Source of the DNA: Nocardioides luteus
GTDB lineage: Bacteria > Actinomycetota > Actinomycetes > Propionibacteriales > Nocardioidaceae
Direction of reading: 5' to 3'
DNA length: 64,000 bases
Assembly: GCF_000960475.2 (NCBI RefSeq)
Contig: NZ_JZDQ02000015.1
Coordinates: 62,001-126,000, forward strand
Shown here: positions 53,153-60,767 of the stretch, in pieces
Layout of the letters: each line of letters begins with the position of its first letter
Numbering within the stretch: position 1 is the first letter of the stretch
Notes under the pieces: generated by a model
Databases searched by the model: none
The model's input: only the letters and a program-made list of their open reading frames with translations
Told to the model about the DNA's origin: nothing
Program-made: the position numbers and the translations under genes

Positions 53153-54241
53153 CTAGCCCCGCGGCCACCACCGACGTCTCGGCGGTGCAGGCTCCTCGCT
53201 CAACCCGGCGGCAGCAGCGGCGAACGAGTCGCGCAGGGAGGGATAGACGAGCTCGATCTCGGGGTGCTCGACGAGCGTCTGGGCGATCCGGCGGGTGAGC
53301 CGCTTGCCGACGGTGGCGATGTGCCGGACGACGGCGTCGACCTCCTCGTCGGTGAGCTGTTGCGGGTGGTAGGGCTTCGGCGGCTTCTCCCGCAGCAGCT
53401 CGCGCATGGGCTCGAGGGAGTCGATGTCGTAGCGCAGCGCCAGCGCGTGCAGCTCGTCGTCGGCGATCTTCCGGAGCCGTTCGTGGTCGGCGGGAGGGAT
53501 CAGGGTGTAGGTGGTCGGTCCGAGCGGACAGGACTGGAGGTGGATGTCGAGGCGCTCCTGCAGCTGCGGCCCGAGCGGCAGGGCGTTGAGCGCGCGCTTG
53601 ATCTCGAGCGCGTGCAGCGAGTAGGAGAGGTTGACCCTCGCCAACGACAGGTCACCGAGCTCGGTGGTGTCGATCCCGACGGTGTCGAACAGGTCGGTGA
53701 GCAGGTTGTCGCCGACGAAGAGCTCCGGCAGGTAGGGCCGGAGCACGAGCCGGGAGCGCACCGCCTCGGAGCCGAGCGCGCGGTAGAGGTGCTCGTGGCC
53801 CAGCCACCCGCCGTAGGCATCGGGGGACGGCTCGAACGGATCCACGTGCGCCAGCCGCTTGACCCGCTGGTTGTAGTCGGACTCGAGGAAGGCGAGGGGA
53901 TCGCGGACGTACAGGACGAACCGGGCCTGCGGCGGCAGCAGCTCGGCGATCCCGGGAAGCTCGGGGAGGAAGGCCTCGGAGGAGAGCAGCAGCGTGTGGC
54001 AGCCGCTGCCCTCGAACTCCGCGAGTGTCCTGGCGACCTCGCGCGGCGAGGCCACGAAGAGATGGCCGGAGCGTTCCATGAGCGACCCGGCGTTGCCGGC
54101 GCTGATGCCGTTGGAGTCGACGCGGTGCTGGGGATAGAAGATGCCGGCCTTCGCGAGCTTCGCCGTGTGGGTGATGAAGAAGGACTGGACCGCGGAGGTG
54201 CCGGTCTTGGGGAGGCCGGCGTGGATGACGATGGACTTCAC
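53153..54241 (-). CDS. Sulfotransferase-family protein
   Basis: 362 residues. The N-terminal P-loop-like PAPS site IHAGLPKTGTSAVQSFF and the later 3'-phosphate motif FVLYVRDPLAFLESDYNQ place it in the bacterial sulfotransferase superfamily. Acceptor unknown; glycans or lipids are common. GTG 54241 begins the VKSIVIHAGL strand; no ribosome site or clear -10 is visible, so the start is less sure. It stands alone after the type VII-related genes. Confidence 0.78.
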   Translation of the reverse strand: MKSIVIHAGLPKTGTSAVQSFFITHTAKLAKAGIFYPQHRVDSNGISAGNAGSLMERSGHLFVASPREVARTLAEFEGSGCHTLLLSSEAFLPELPGIAELLPPQARFVLYVRDPLAFLESDYNQRVKRLAHVDPFEPSPDAYGGWLGHEHLYRALGSEAVRSRLVLRPYLPELFVGDNLLTDLFDTVGIDTTELGDLSLARVNLSYSLHALEIKRALNALPLGPQLQERLDIHLQSCPLGPTTYTLIPPADHERLRKIADDELHALALRYDIDSLEPMRELLREKPPKPYHPQQLTDEEVDAVVRHIATVGKRLTRRIAQTLVEHPEIELVYPSLRDSFAAAAAGLSEEPAPPRRRWWPRG

Positions 54242-54374
54242 GGTGACCGATCGGGTAGGCGTCAGAGTGCCCACCGCGATCGGTCTACCGGTGCCGAGCA
54301 CGGGTTCGCCGGGGATGGTGCGGAGGGCGACTCCACCGTATCGACTCACCTCCTCGAGGCAAGCCCCGCGCCGT

Positions 54375-55715
54375 CTATCCCAGATAACCCAGACTGCGGA
54401 TCCGCCCGATCTCGTCACGGAGCTCGTCGTGGCCGGCGTTGTCCGCCGCCCTGCCGCCGGCGATGTAGTGGCTCTCCGTGGCAGCGGTGCCGTCGTAGAC
54501 GACCGTGAACCGATGTCCGACACCCGCGTTGATGAGCCCGCCGAGGAGTGCGACCGGGTCGGAGCGGTCCTCCAGCGACAGCACTCGGGTGGTCTCCGGA
54601 ACCCGCGGCGCTGCCGCGCCCGGAGCACCCACGGTGACCACCTGGTCCACGACGTACGCAGCCCCGGCTGCCGCCGCGATCGCGGCCGCCGCGGTGCCCC
54701 CTGCCGCGGCACCGACGAGCATCACGTGCGAGCCGGCGACGACGGCCTCCTCGATGGTCCGCGACGCGGTGGCGATGTAGTCGGAGAGGTCACCGGAGAC
54801 GAGCCGCAGACGCCGGTTGCCGGCGTAGGGGCCCGGGAGGTAGGCGATGTAGCGGCCGGGCGCCGTCTCCTGGACGGCGACACCGGTCTCGACGGTCTCG
54901 AGGGTCCGGATCAGCTCCTCGATGCTGGCCGGGGTGGCCGCGGTGATGTCGCTGCCCGCGGTGTCCTCCTTGGTGGTGGCCAGCGCCCCGCCGACGTCGC
55001 GCAGCGCATGGCCGGCGTCGCTCGCGAACGTGTCGATGCCGGCGGCCCGCAGGGCGCCCGCGGTGGCTGCGGCAGCGTCGTCGCCGCGGGGGAAGTCGGC
55101 GGTGAGCAGCGAGCGGAGCTCGAGCGACTCGAGCAGCCCGCCACCGGTGGCGATGTGGTCCATCAGCTCGGGATGCCCCTGGGCGAGCTCACCGAGATAG
55201 GCGGTGACGCCCTCCCGGTCGAGCGCGTCGGTCTCGATCAGACCGGCCGACAGCAGCGACCCACCGAGCTCGACCTCGGGCGCGAGGTAGTCGAGCGCGT
55301 TGGCCGCGATCGCGCCCAGCGAGCGGCGTGCCGCCGCCTGCAGCTCGTCGATCCAGCGGTAGGTCTGCACCGTCGCGCGCACCGAGACCGCGTCGGCGTC
55401 GAGCGCCTGACCGAGACCGAGGATGCCACCCTTCTCGGAGGTCGCGGCGCGGATCTCCTCCTCGGCCGGCTCCCACGTCTTGGCGGAGAGCTCGGCGGAG
55501 GAGGTGACGTCGTCGTCGTTCAGGATCGCAGCCCCGAGCTCGGCCCACTCGCGCAGCTGCGCCCCGGCGTCGCCGATGGAGGCGGCCAGGCCGAGGATCT
55601 GCTCGTACTTGTCCTCCCGTCCGGCAGCGGGCGTCACCGGGTCGGGGGTGCCGCCCGGGACCGGTCCCAGGCGGTTGACTGGGTCGTTGACCGGGTTGTT
55701 GTCTGAAGAGCTCAT
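54375..55715 (-). CDS. Type VII-associated protein with degenerate alpha/beta-hydrolase domain
   Basis: 446 residues. The N-terminal 260 residues are helical and Ala-rich (YEQILGLAASIGDAGAQLREW onwards), like the WXG/LXG-type segments of type VII substrates. The C-terminal part (about 280-440) looks like a DUF1023-type alpha/beta hydrolase: SHVMLVGAAAGGTAAAAIA at the nucleophile-elbow position lacks the Ser of GxSxG, and VVTVGAPGAA, LSLEDRSDPVALLGG and AGVGHRFTVVYDGT follow. Probably a non-catalytic secreted or structural partner. Last gene of a three-gene operon with ATGA overlaps. Confidence 0.6.
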   Translation of the reverse strand: MSSSDNNPVNDPVNRLGPVPGGTPDPVTPAAGREDKYEQILGLAASIGDAGAQLREWAELGAAILNDDDVTSSAELSAKTWEPAEEEIRAATSEKGGILGLGQALDADAVSVRATVQTYRWIDELQAAARRSLGAIAANALDYLAPEVELGGSLLSAGLIETDALDREGVTAYLGELAQGHPELMDHIATGGGLLESLELRSLLTADFPRGDDAAAATAGALRAAGIDTFASDAGHALRDVGGALATTKEDTAGSDITAATPASIEELIRTLETVETGVAVQETAPGRYIAYLPGPYAGNRRLRLVSGDLSDYIATASRTIEEAVVAGSHVMLVGAAAGGTAAAAIAAAAGAAYVVDQVVTVGAPGAAAPRVPETTRVLSLEDRSDPVALLGGLINAGVGHRFTVVYDGTAATESHYIAGGRAADNAGHDELRDEIGRIRSLGYLG

Positions 55716-56593
55716 CGGGCCACCTCCGCGAGAACAGGGGCAAGGTCTGCGGCGAGCTCGGACGGCTCCACGCTGCTGATCACCAGTGTCAGCTCGCCGT
55801 CGAGCGACACCGTACGCATCGAACGCCAGCCGTCGTTGACCAGCGTCCAGGAGACCGTGCCGATGAGCGGGGTCTCCGGGTCGGCGGTGGTCGCGACGAC
55901 GGCACGGAGGCGCCCGTGGGCCTCGGTGGACAGCGCCTCGAGAGCGCTCGAGACGACCACGTCGCCCGCGGTCAGCACCGGGACCAGGTCGCCGCGTCCG
56001 GTGCGCAGCGCCTCGAAGACGGCGTCGGCGGTCGCGAACGGGACCTCGAGCTGGTCGGGCACCGCCGAGGTCAGCCGGGCGGTGTCGCTCGGCAGGGTGG
56101 CGGTGCGCCCGAGCTCGGTCGCCCAGGCGGCCGAGGGATACCAGGAGAGCTCGAAGACGAGGCCGTCCACGGTGGCGAGCGAGGCGGCCGCCTCGCCCTT
56201 CTGCCGGTGCCAGGCACGGCCACGACGGCCGTCGACGACGACGTCGAGGTCGATGACCACCTCCGGGGTCGCCAGCAGCCCGAGGGCACCGGCGATGCCG
56301 GCGTCCAGCGTGCCGTCGGCGGAGAGGAGGTCGCGCCGCTGCAGCGAGGTGCTGCCCTCCCCGAAGCCGGCGACCGCGCGGGCCAGGGCCTCGGCCTCGG
56401 CCGCCGCGCGGGTCTGTCCCAGCCGGGCGTCGAGCCCCTCCTCGCGGTGGGTCGCGACCTCGAACGGGAGCGGCGCCCCGATGGTCTCGCAGGCGTGGGT
56501 GAGCTCGGTGAGGGTCAGGCCGACCCGGCGGGGCACACCGGCCCACGGCTCGGTCGGCGCCGCCGGAGCGGGTCCCAGGTCGATCGTGGTCAT
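55712..56593 (-). CDS. EspG-like type VII secretion chaperone
   Basis: 293 residues. It begins with VGLTLTELTHACETIGAPLPFEV, typical of EspG-like ESX-associated proteins, and has the mixed beta-sheet body with FELSWYPSAAW and the C-terminal helix EPSELAADLAPVLAE. In mycobacteria EspG binds PE-PPE substrates; here the likely clients are the two neighbouring helical proteins. Both ends overlap neighbouring genes. Confidence 0.72.
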   Translation of the reverse strand: MTTIDLGPAPAAPTEPWAGVPRRVGLTLTELTHACETIGAPLPFEVATHREEGLDARLGQTRAAAEAEALARAVAGFGEGSTSLQRRDLLSADGTLDAGIAGALGLLATPEVVIDLDVVVDGRRGRAWHRQKGEAAASLATVDGLVFELSWYPSAAWATELGRTATLPSDTARLTSAVPDQLEVPFATADAVFEALRTGRGDLVPVLTAGDVVVSSALEALSTEAHGRLRAVVATTADPETPLIGTVSWTLVNDGWRSMRTVSLDGELTLVISSVEPSELAADLAPVLAEVAR

Positions 56594-56952
56594 CGAAGGG
56601 TGACCTCCAGCCAGTCCTTGTGGCCCGGCTCAGGGGCCTCGAATCCGTCGAGCTTGCCGTCGACGGTCAGCGCCTCGGCGCGCGCCTCGACCTCGGCGAT
56701 CTGCTCCTTGAGCAGGTCGACCTGCTTGAGGTGCTTGGCCAGGGCGTCGGAGGCGCGATCGTGCTGCTCGGCCGCGCTCCGCAGCGCGGTGGCACGCTCC
56801 TTCATCCGTCCACGGAGGGACTCGGCAGCCCGCCCGTGCCAGGGCACCGCCTCGGCCTGGCTCACCAGCTTGTCGGCACTCGCGCGGATGTCATCCGCCT
56901 GCTCACGCAGACGGTTCACCCGACGACGGATCACGTCGCTGTCGCCGTACAT
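56590..56952 (-). CDS. WXG100-like helical protein
   Basis: 120 residues forming two long helices with the turn VPWHGRAAESLRGRM, a W-x-G variant (W-H-G), then a heptad-rich second helix (AAEQHDRASDALAKHLKQV). The size and turn fit ESAT-6/WXG100 superfamily proteins exported by type VII systems. ATG 56952 has GAGGAGG upstream. First gene of the triad. No EccC-type ATPase or membrane core is in the window. Confidence 0.7.
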   Translation of the reverse strand: MYGDSDVIRRRVNRLREQADDIRASADKLVSQAEAVPWHGRAAESLRGRMKERATALRSAAEQHDRASDALAKHLKQVDLLKEQIAEVEARAEALTVDGKLDGFEAPEPGHKDWLEVTLR

Positions 56953-57045
56953 ATCCCTCCTCGGACAGATCTCTGTGATGGTCCTACCCCGCCGAAGAGT
57001 TTCTAAACGTAAAATCGTGAACTTTCTCAAATTCACGCGCGATGT

Positions 57046-58221
57046 CTACCGGAGCACGGTGGAGAGGCGGTCGAGACCCTGCTCGATCTCGGCGGCCGAA
57101 CCGGCGAAGGAGAGACGTACGAAGCGGTGTCCGTCGACCGGGTCGAAGTCGATCCCGGGCGCCATCGCGACGCCGGTGCGGTCGAGGATCTGGTGGCACC
57201 AGGCCATGGTGTCGTCGGTCCAGCGGCTGACGTCGGCGTAGACGTAGAAGGCGCCGTCTGCCGGGGCCATCTCGGTGACGCCGAGCGAGCGGAGACCGTC
57301 GAGCAGGACACCACGGTTGGTGGCGTAGCGGGTCACGTGGCTGTCGAGCTCGGCGTAGGCGTCCGGGGTGAACGCCGCCACCGCGGCATGCTGGGCCAGC
57401 GCCGGCGGGCAGATGGTGAAGTTGCCGACCAGCACGTCGATCGCGCGTCGCAGATGGGCCGGGGCGAGCAGCCAGCCGATGCGCCACCCGGTCATCGAGA
57501 AGTACTTGGAGAACGAGCCGAACACGACGGCATCGCGCGAGGTCTCCCAGGCGCTGCGGCCACGACTACCGTCCCCACCGTAGGTCAGGCCGTGGTAGAT
57601 CTCGTCCGAGATCAGCTGGATCCCGGCCTCCTCGCAGTAGCGCGCCAGCGCCGCCAGCTCCGCAGGGAGCAGCATCGTCCCGGTCGGGTTGGCCGGGCTG
57701 GCCACCACGAGCCCCTTCAGCCCGACGCTCTCGTGCAGCTCCCGCACCTGCTCCACGGTCGGCTGGAACCGCTCGGCCGCACCGGTCGGGATCTCCACGA
57801 CCTCGCACCCCAGGGCCGCGAGCACGTTGCGGTAGCAGGGGTAGGACGGCCGAGCCATCGCCACCTTGTCCCCGACGTCGAAGGCCGCCAGGAAGCTGGC
57901 CAGGAACCCGCCGCTGGCGCCCGTCGTGACGATCACGTCCTCGGGGGACACCTCGATCCCGTGCCAGGCGCGGTGATGCCCCGCGATCGCCTGGCGCAGC
58001 TCGAGGATGCCGGTCGCCGGCGTATAGCCCAGCGGGTCACCGCTCTGCAGCAGCCGCACCGCCTCGGCGGTGACCGCCTGCGGCGCCCCGGTCGACGGCT
58101 GCCCCGAGGTGAGCGAGATGAGATCGCCGTACGTCCGCTGCCGCTGTGCCGCCCGCTCGAGCATGTCCATCACGTGAAAAGGAGGCACGTTCGCGCGTTG
58201 GGCAACAGTCAGACGGTCCAT
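57046..58221 (-). CDS. PLP-dependent class I/II aminotransferase
   Basis: 391 residues. SYPCYRNVLAALG, NPTG (Asn178), SDEIYHGLTY (Asp206, Tyr209) and the Schiff-base lysine Lys239 in GSFSKYFSMTGWRIGW, plus the C-terminal FVRLSFAG arginine. It resembles aspartate or branched-chain-type aminotransferases; substrate unknown. ATG 58221 is chosen because TAATGT (complement of 58230-58235) lies 8 bases before it; longer frames reach 58275. Confidence 0.9.
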   Translation of the reverse strand: MDRLTVAQRANVPPFHVMDMLERAAQRQRTYGDLISLTSGQPSTGAPQAVTAEAVRLLQSGDPLGYTPATGILELRQAIAGHHRAWHGIEVSPEDVIVTTGASGGFLASFLAAFDVGDKVAMARPSYPCYRNVLAALGCEVVEIPTGAAERFQPTVEQVRELHESVGLKGLVVASPANPTGTMLLPAELAALARYCEEAGIQLISDEIYHGLTYGGDGSRGRSAWETSRDAVVFGSFSKYFSMTGWRIGWLLAPAHLRRAIDVLVGNFTICPPALAQHAAVAAFTPDAYAELDSHVTRYATNRGVLLDGLRSLGVTEMAPADGAFYVYADVSRWTDDTMAWCHQILDRTGVAMAPGIDFDPVDGHRFVRLSFAGSAAEIEQGLDRLSTVLR

Positions 58222-58272
58222 AGGGGCAAACATTAGGATGCAGTCCCAGAGGTCGGAGGGGGGCCCGGCGTA

Positions 58273-58361
58273 CATGAGCGAGCGTCAGCGAGCGACAGTC
58301 CGGTCCTCCATGCGGCCGCCTCCGTACTCTTGCGCTCGCGCTACGGGGGCGGCCGCATGAG
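58273..58361 (+). repeat. MIRU-like element, copy 2, with ribosome-site-sequestering hairpin
   Basis: CATGAG at both ends (58273-58278, 58356-58361). The 25-base 5' block (58273-58297) is identical to 10969-10993. After a 14-base spacer, the left arm 58312-58326, loop of 15 bases (58327-58341) and right arm 58342-58356 pair with one G-T mismatch. The stem sequence differs from copy 1 on both sides, but the pairing, arm length and loop length are the same. The right arm ends right at the antiporter ATG. Confidence 0.7.
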
Positions 58362-59847
58362 CTTCGACGTCCACCAGCTCGACATGTTCGTGCTGGTCGG
58401 CTCCCTGGTCACGCTCCTGGCGATCCTTGCCGTGCGGGTCTCGACGAAGGCCGGGCTGCCCTCGCTGCTGATGTACCTGCTGATGGGCGTCCTGCTGGGC
58501 GAGTCGGTGCTCGGGATCCGGTTCGACGACGCCGCGCTCGCGCACGCCCTCGGCTTCGGGGCGCTGGCCCTGATCCTGGCCGAAGGTGGTCTGACGACCT
58601 CGTGGAAGGACGTACGTCCCGCCTTCGGTCTCGGCCTGATGCTGGCCACGATCGGGGTGGTGGTCTCGATCGGGATCGTCGCGGTGGGGGCGCACTATCT
58701 GCTGGGGCTCTCCTGGCAGCTGGCGTTCCTGCTGGGCGCGGTGACCTCGCCGACCGACGCGGCCGCGGTGTTCTCGGTGCTGCGGGTGGTGCCGCTGCCC
58801 AAGCGGCTGACTGGTGTCCTCGAGTCGGAGTCAGGGCTCAACGACGCCCCGACCGTGGTGATCGTGACGCTGATCGCAAGCGGCGCGATCGGGGAGAACC
58901 ATCCGGTCGTCGTGGCCGGGATCGTGGTCGGCGAGCTGCTGCTGGGCATCGTGGTCGGCCTGCTGGTCGGCTTCGGCGGTGCGTGGCTGATGCGCAGAGC
59001 CGCGCTGCCCTCCGCCGGTCTCTACCCGCTGGCCGTGATGACGCTGGCGTTCCTGGCCTACGGCGGGTCGGCATGGCTGCACGGGTCCGGCTTCGCGGCG
59101 ATCTACGTGGCCGCCCTCGTGCTCGGCAACGCCGACCTGCCCCACCGCGGCGCGACCAGGTCCTTCGCCGAGGGCGTCGCCTGGCTGGCCCAGATCGGGC
59201 TCTTCGTGATGCTCGGGCTGCTGCTGTCCCCGGGGCGTATCGACCTGACGACGATCGGACTCGCGCTGGCCGCCGGGCTGATCCTGACCCTGCTCGCCCG
59301 GCCCGCGTCCGTGCTGGTCAGCACGGTGGTCTCCCGGATGACGTGGCGCGAGACGGCGTTCGTCTCCTGGGCCGGGCTCCGTGGCGCCGTCCCGATCGTG
59401 CTCACCACCATCCCCCTGGCCGAGGGCGTCGACGGTGCCGAGGAGCTCTTCGACCTGGTCTTCGTGATGGTCGTCGTCTATACGCTGCTGACCGGTCCGA
59501 CGCTGCCGTGGGCCGCCCGGGTCCTCGGCGTCGCCCGTCCGAACGACCCGCGCTCGCTCGATCTCGATGTCGCGCCGCTGGAGCAGATCGCGGCGGACCT
59601 GATCCAGCTCCGGATCCCGCGCGAGTCACGTCTCCACGGCGTCGAGGTCGGCGAGCTGCGGCTGCCCATGGGATCGTCGGTGTCGCTGCTCATCCGCGAC
59701 GGAAAGACCCTGGTTCCGGAAGGAACGACGGTCCTCCGTGCCCGTGACGTCGTCCTGGTCGTCGTGCCCCGTCACCACCGTGAGCAGGTCGAACGGCGTC
59801 TCGAGCTGGTCAGCCGGAAGGGCCGGCTGGCGGGCTGGCTCCGCTGA
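58357..59847 (+). CDS. Potassium/cation-proton antiporter (CPA1, NhaP2/CvrA-like)
   Basis: 496 residues. About 12-13 membrane helices carry the CPA1 motifs GAVTSPTDAAAVFSVLR and ESGLNDAPTVVIV (the ND-type proton site), and SWAGLRGAVPIVL. A cytoplasmic TrkA-C-like domain (about 405-490) follows, with LHGVEVGELRLPMGSSVSLLIRDG (shown in part: GVEVGELRLPMGSSV). It balances cell K+ or Na+ against protons. ATG 58357 directly follows the hairpin of repeat copy 2, whose GGGGGC is the only ribosome-site candidate. Confidence 0.9.
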   Translation: MSFDVHQLDMFVLVGSLVTLLAILAVRVSTKAGLPSLLMYLLMGVLLGESVLGIRFDDAALAHALGFGALALILAEGGLTTSWKDVRPAFGLGLMLATIGVVVSIGIVAVGAHYLLGLSWQLAFLLGAVTSPTDAAAVFSVLRVVPLPKRLTGVLESESGLNDAPTVVIVTLIASGAIGENHPVVVAGIVVGELLLGIVVGLLVGFGGAWLMRRAALPSAGLYPLAVMTLAFLAYGGSAWLHGSGFAAIYVAALVLGNADLPHRGATRSFAEGVAWLAQIGLFVMLGLLLSPGRIDLTTIGLALAAGLILTLLARPASVLVSTVVSRMTWRETAFVSWAGLRGAVPIVLTTIPLAEGVDGAEELFDLVFVMVVVYTLLTGPTLPWAARVLGVARPNDPRSLDLDVAPLEQIAADLIQLRIPRESRLHGVEVGELRLPMGSSVSLLIRDGKTLVPEGTTVLRARDVVLVVVPRHHREQVERRLELVSRKGRLAGWLR

Positions 59848-59879
59848 GCCCTACTCCACGAGCCCTACTCCACCGGGGT

Positions 59880-60395
59880 CTACTCGACCGGCGGGCTGCA
59901 GATGGTGCCGTCGGCCTTGGCGGTGACGGTCTTCTCGCCGCCGGTGACCTCGGGGAAGTGCTCGCCGGTGACGACCACGATGCCGGGGACGTCGTACTTC
60001 TTCTCGACGATCTTCGCGTCGCCGAGCCAGCTCGCGACGAGCGCCGCGGAGGGCGCGTCCTTGTCGGGCGTCCAGACCTCGACGGTCTTCAGCCGGGTGC
60101 CGCTGGGAGCGTTGCCGGTCCGACCCTTGACGAAGCCCTCGTCGACGAGGTCCGTCATCGCCCGGGTGGCGAGCCCGGCCCGGGTGCTCGCGTTGAGCAC
60201 GGTCACGACCACCTGCGACGGGTAGACCTCGGAGCCCTTCTTGACCGGGGTGTCGACGCACGGCCCGACATCCACCTTCTGCGGGAAGGGCGCGGTCATC
60301 GCCTTCCATCCCCAGGCACCGGCCAGAGCGACCGCGGCCGCGAGGACGGCGAGGATGATGAACGTACGAAGTCCCGTGAGGGCCGAATCGAGCAT
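59880..60395 (-). CDS. LytR_C-domain membrane protein
   Basis: 171 residues. One N-terminal membrane helix (TFIILAVLAAAVALAGAWGW) and an outer LytR C-terminal domain starting VVVTVLNASTRAGLATRAM with a Cys near each end. The family is linked to cell-wall polymer attachment enzymes, though the catalytic LCP domain is absent. TAGGCT (complement of 60403-60408) lies 7 bases before the ATG: leaderless. Confidence 0.82.
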   Translation of the reverse strand: MLDSALTGLRTFIILAVLAAAVALAGAWGWKAMTAPFPQKVDVGPCVDTPVKKGSEVYPSQVVVTVLNASTRAGLATRAMTDLVDEGFVKGRTGNAPSGTRLKTVEVWTPDKDAPSAALVASWLGDAKIVEKKYDVPGIVVVTGEHFPEVTGGEKTVTAKADGTICSPPVE

Positions 60396-60423
60396 GGGGC
60401 CGAGCCTAACTGCTCGGAACCCC

Positions 60424-60717
60424 CTAGCCGAGGCTGTGCACGCGGGCGTGGAGCACGTTGCGCTGCTGCAGCGCCGCACGGAGCGCCCGGTGGAGCCCGT
60501 CCTCGAGGTAGAGCTCGCCGTTCCACTCCACGACATGGGCGAAGAGGTCGCCGAAGAACGTCGAGTCCTCGTTGAGCAGAGCCACCAGCTGGAGGGTGTC
60601 CTTGGTGGTCACCAGCTCGTCGAGACGTACCGTCCGAGGAGGCAGCGCGGCCCACCCCTTGGTCGTCAGACCATGGTCAGGGTAGGGGCGAGAATCGCCG
60701 ACACGCTTGAAGATCAC
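60424..60717 (-). CDS. Conserved small actinobacterial protein
   Basis: 97 residues. IFKRVGDSRPYPDHGL, RTVRLDELVTTKDTL, FFGDLFAHVVEWNGELYLEDGLHRALRAALQQR (shown in part: YLEDGLHRALRAALQQR). It is strongly conserved in actinobacteria beside LytR_C genes. The DGLHR-A-A pattern recalls ParB/Srx-like nucleotide-binding folds. Databases sometimes call it a VapB antitoxin, but no toxin gene is next to it. GTG 60717 follows TACAGT (complement of 60725-60730) by 7 bases. Confidence 0.8.
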   Translation of the reverse strand: MIFKRVGDSRPYPDHGLTTKGWAALPPRTVRLDELVTTKDTLQLVALLNEDSTFFGDLFAHVVEWNGELYLEDGLHRALRAALQQRNVLHARVHSLG

Positions 60718-60724
60718 CCTCGTG

Positions 60725-60760
60725 ACTGTATCGCCCCACCACCAAATACCAACATAGAGT
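60725..60760. promoter_or_regulatory. Compact divergent pair of leaderless promoters
   Basis: TACAGT (complement of 60725-60730) and TAGAGT (60755-60760) each lie 7 bases from the start codons at 60717 and 60768. The whole divergent region is only 50 bases, so the -35 regions must overlap the opposing -10. Confidence 0.55.
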
Positions 60761-60767
60761 CCTCGTC

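Noticed and set aside
58222..58275. Longer aminotransferase starting inside repeat copy 2.
   Set aside because: The -10 box TAATGT lies downstream of that start and the added residues are not family-like.
60424..60717. VapB antitoxin / toxin-antitoxin module.
   Set aside because: No PIN-domain or other toxin gene is adjacent and the protein has no ribbon-helix-helix or AbrB pattern.
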